From JBHIFE01 sp046760985 (GTDB taxonomy: Bacteria > Chloroflexota > Dehalococcoidia > Dehalococcoidales > RBG-16-60-22), in the NCBI GenBank assembly GCA_046760985.1, contig JBHIFE010000011.1, positions 1 to 23,487 of the forward strand: a stretch of 23,487 nucleotides of DNA, written 5' to 3'. Of the stretch, positions 22,076 through 23,487 are shown one piece after another; the first letter of the stretch is position 1, and every line of letters starts with the position of its first letter. The position numbers were made by a program, and so were the translations under genes. Below the pieces are notes generated by a model that saw only the letters and a list, made by a program, of their open reading frames with translations, did not search any database and was not told where the DNA came from.

Positions 22076-22579
22076 ATGACCAAGCTCAATAAATACGGAA
22101 CGCTGATTATTATTCTCCTATTAGCTATTATTGTGGTTAGTAGCCTAGTAACCTGGTCAAGATACCGCCCAAGCCAGCCTATAGAAATCTCTATATCCCC
22201 TAGCCAAGAATTACAAGGCGAAATCCACGTTAGTGGCGCAGTCAATAACCCCGGCTTTTATCCACTGAAAGCCGAAGATAGCATAGAGAATATCATTCAG
22301 GCTGCTGGCGGAACCTCGGCTGGTGCTGACCTCAATCGACTCAACCTCTACATCCCCAAGGTGGGAGAAGAAGAACCACCACAAAAAGTAAATATCAACC
22401 GGGCTGAGGCATGGCTACTGCAAGTACTGCCCGGAATTGGTGAAAACAAGGCTCAAGCCATTATAGACTATCGCCAGCAAAATGGGCGATTTCATAACAT
22501 CAATGAGTTGACCAAAGTAGAAGGCATAGGTACTGCTACCTACGAGAAAATCAAACATCTGGTTACCGTAGCCGATTAA
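22076..22579 (+). CDS. comEA: ComEA-type competence DNA-binding protein
   Basis: A membrane-anchored DNA receptor for uptake of transforming DNA, 167 residues. One N-terminal membrane segment (about 8-27, LIIILLLAIIVVSSLV) is followed by a SLBB domain (IHVSGAVNNPGFYPL, ENIIQAAGG). The C-terminal tandem helix-hairpin-helix DNA-binding motif is VNINRAEAWLLQVLPGIG...KAQAIIDYRQQNGRF...VEGIGTATYEKIK. ATG 22076 is chosen for AGGAGG at 22064-22069, six bases upstream; the frame is open back to 22043. In the first HhH, AEAWLLQVLPGIG stands for the more usual A-x-x-x-x-L-x-x-L-PGIG, and looks functional. The comEC gene follows by 12 nt. Confidence 0.93.
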   Translation: MTKLNKYGTLIIILLLAIIVVSSLVTWSRYRPSQPIEISISPSQELQGEIHVSGAVNNPGFYPLKAEDSIENIIQAAGGTSAGADLNRLNLYIPKVGEEEPPQKVNINRAEAWLLQVLPGIGENKAQAIIDYRQQNGRFHNINELTKVEGIGTATYEKIKHLVTVAD

Positions 22580-22591
22580 AGGACGGGGCTC

Positions 22592-23487
22592 GTGCCACTT
22601 ATTTATCTTAGTTGCGCTTGGGTGGCTGGCATTTTTCTGGGGGCAGAATTTGATCTACCCTTAATTCTTATCCTCATTGGACTTATCCCCCTTCCCTTAC
22701 TTTTCCTTTTCCGACAACGCAGGAAAATAATAATCCTAACCAGTTTGAGTCTCATTACCTTCTTCGCCGCTACTACCTACGCCTACTCAAGTCTGCACCC
22801 GGTTAATGAAAGCAGCCTCCAGTTCTATAACGACCGCGGAATTGTGGAAATCAAAGGGATGGTGGCAAGAGACCCTGAGGTTAGAGCTAAAACTACCCAT
22901 CTCCACCTGTCAGTTACCGAAATAAAATTGGATAAAGGTTGGCAGGAGGTATCAGGAACGGCTCTGCTGTTTGTGCCCAGATACCCTACTTATAAGTATG
23001 GTGATGTCCTCCAAGTAGACGGGAAGCTGGAGACACCGTCCCAGTTTAATGACTTTGATTATGAAGGATATCTCGCTCATCAGGGAATCTATTCTATTAT
23101 GTTCTACCCTAAAATAGAGCTACAGGAGAGGGGAAAGGGCTTCAAGCCGCTGGAATGGGTTTATTCACTAAGAAATCACACCGCCCGAACCTTGTCCGCA
23201 GTAGTGCCCGAGCCACAGGCATCACTAGCTCAGGGTATCCTTTTAGGTATGCGGGGCAACATTCCGTTATCACTCAAAACTGACTTTATCCGTACTGGCA
23301 CCGCCCATCTTCTGGCTATATCCGGTCTCCACCTCAGCATCGTAGCTGGCATCCTGCTCAGCTTCGGCATATGGCTCTTTGGTCGGAGGCACTACCTTTA
23401 CATCTGGCTAGCCCTGGGCACAATCTGGCTTTATGCCCAATTCATGCCCACCCAGCAGGCGAAGCGGGTTAAACCTCTCTTCCTTTC
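22592..23487 (+). CDS. comEC: ComEC/Rec2 DNA-uptake channel, 3'-truncated by the window
   Basis: The N-terminal 298 or so residues of the membrane channel that passes single-stranded DNA into the cell. The frame opens at GTG 22592 and stays open to the window end. Two or three short hydrophobic segments come first, then the soluble DUF4131-type domain (VEIKGMVARDPEVRA, then YGDVLQVDGKLETP). The competence-domain signature follows: SLAQGILLGMRGNIP, then FIRTGTAHLLAISGLHLSIVAGI. The start has a weak GGACGGGG upstream. The final 17 or so residues (after TIWLYAQF) do not resemble the TG-x-x-P-x-x-R-A motif expected there; see findings. Cotranscription with comEA is likely. Confidence 0.9.
   Translation, partial: MPLIYLSCAWVAGIFLGAEFDLPLILILIGLIPLPLLFLFRQRRKIIILTSLSLITFFAATTYAYSSLHPVNESSLQFYNDRGIVEIKGMVARDPEVRAKTTHLHLSVTEIKLDKGWQEVSGTALLFVPRYPTYKYGDVLQVDGKLETPSQFNDFDYEGYLAHQGIYSIMFYPKIELQERGKGFKPLEWVYSLRNHTARTLSAVVPEPQASLAQGILLGMRGNIPLSLKTDFIRTGTAHLLAISGLHLSIVAGILLSFGIWLFGRRHYLYIWLALGTIWLYAQFMPTQQAKRVKPLFL

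Noticed and set aside
1..23487. CRISPR array, insertion sequence, prophage, tRNA or rRNA gene
   Set aside because: No regularly spaced repeats, transposase, integrase or phage proteins, or RNA-gene signatures were recognised by eye in either strand.

Overview
The window is a dense bacterial chromosome segment with moderate G+C. It most likely comes from Dehalococcoidia or a close relative in the Chloroflexota. This is inferred from three things. The division cluster keeps mraZ-rsmH-ftsA-ftsZ but has none of the usual peptidoglycan (mur/fts) genes between rsmH and ftsA. The small HTH protein at 18491-18787 looks like one I associate with this group. The protein sequences have a general Chloroflexota character. 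No rRNA, tRNA, CRISPR array, transposase or prophage gene was seen.

Layout. (1) 1-2693, + strand: the 3' two thirds of leuS, then proC and a YggT-type membrane protein, tightly packed. (2) 2694-6783, + strand: a GbsR/MarR-type regulator behind a near-consensus promoter whose -10 box lies in a palindrome, followed by a three-part export system (HlyD/MacA-like lipoprotein, LolD/MacB-like ATPase, MacB-like permease). A CvpA-family protein follows at 6860. (3) 7466-13522, - strand, read from right to left: mraZ, rsmH, a 71-residue chimeric small gene, ftsA, ftsZ, a small zinc-ribbon ORF, rsmD, coaD and a 2[4Fe-4S] ferredoxin. (4) 13703-18441, + strand: mog/moaB-like, trmD, rplS, priA and def, driven by a promoter divergent from that of mraZ. 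(5) 18491-21965: a small HTH regulator (-) divergent from an APC-family transporter (+), followed by a UspA protein and two TrkA/RCK-type NAD-binding proteins, a plausible regulated transport unit. (6) 22076-23487, + strand: comEA and the 5' part of comEC for DNA uptake, cut by the window end.

The most unusual object is the small gene at 11775-11990. Its first 22 residues align with the FtsA N-terminus (11 identities). The remaining 48 align without gaps to the C-terminus of RsmH (26 identities). The rsmH and ftsA genes flank it directly. This is the join expected from an old tandem duplication across the rsmH-ftsA junction, yet the reading frame and a Shine-Dalgarno sequence are intact despite heavy divergence. 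Other points of interest are the minimal dcw cluster, candidate MraZ boxes, a FtsZ with 30 residues after its usual C-terminal peptide, two back-to-back consensus promoters at 18821-18890, and the APC-Usp-TrkA-TrkA gene set.
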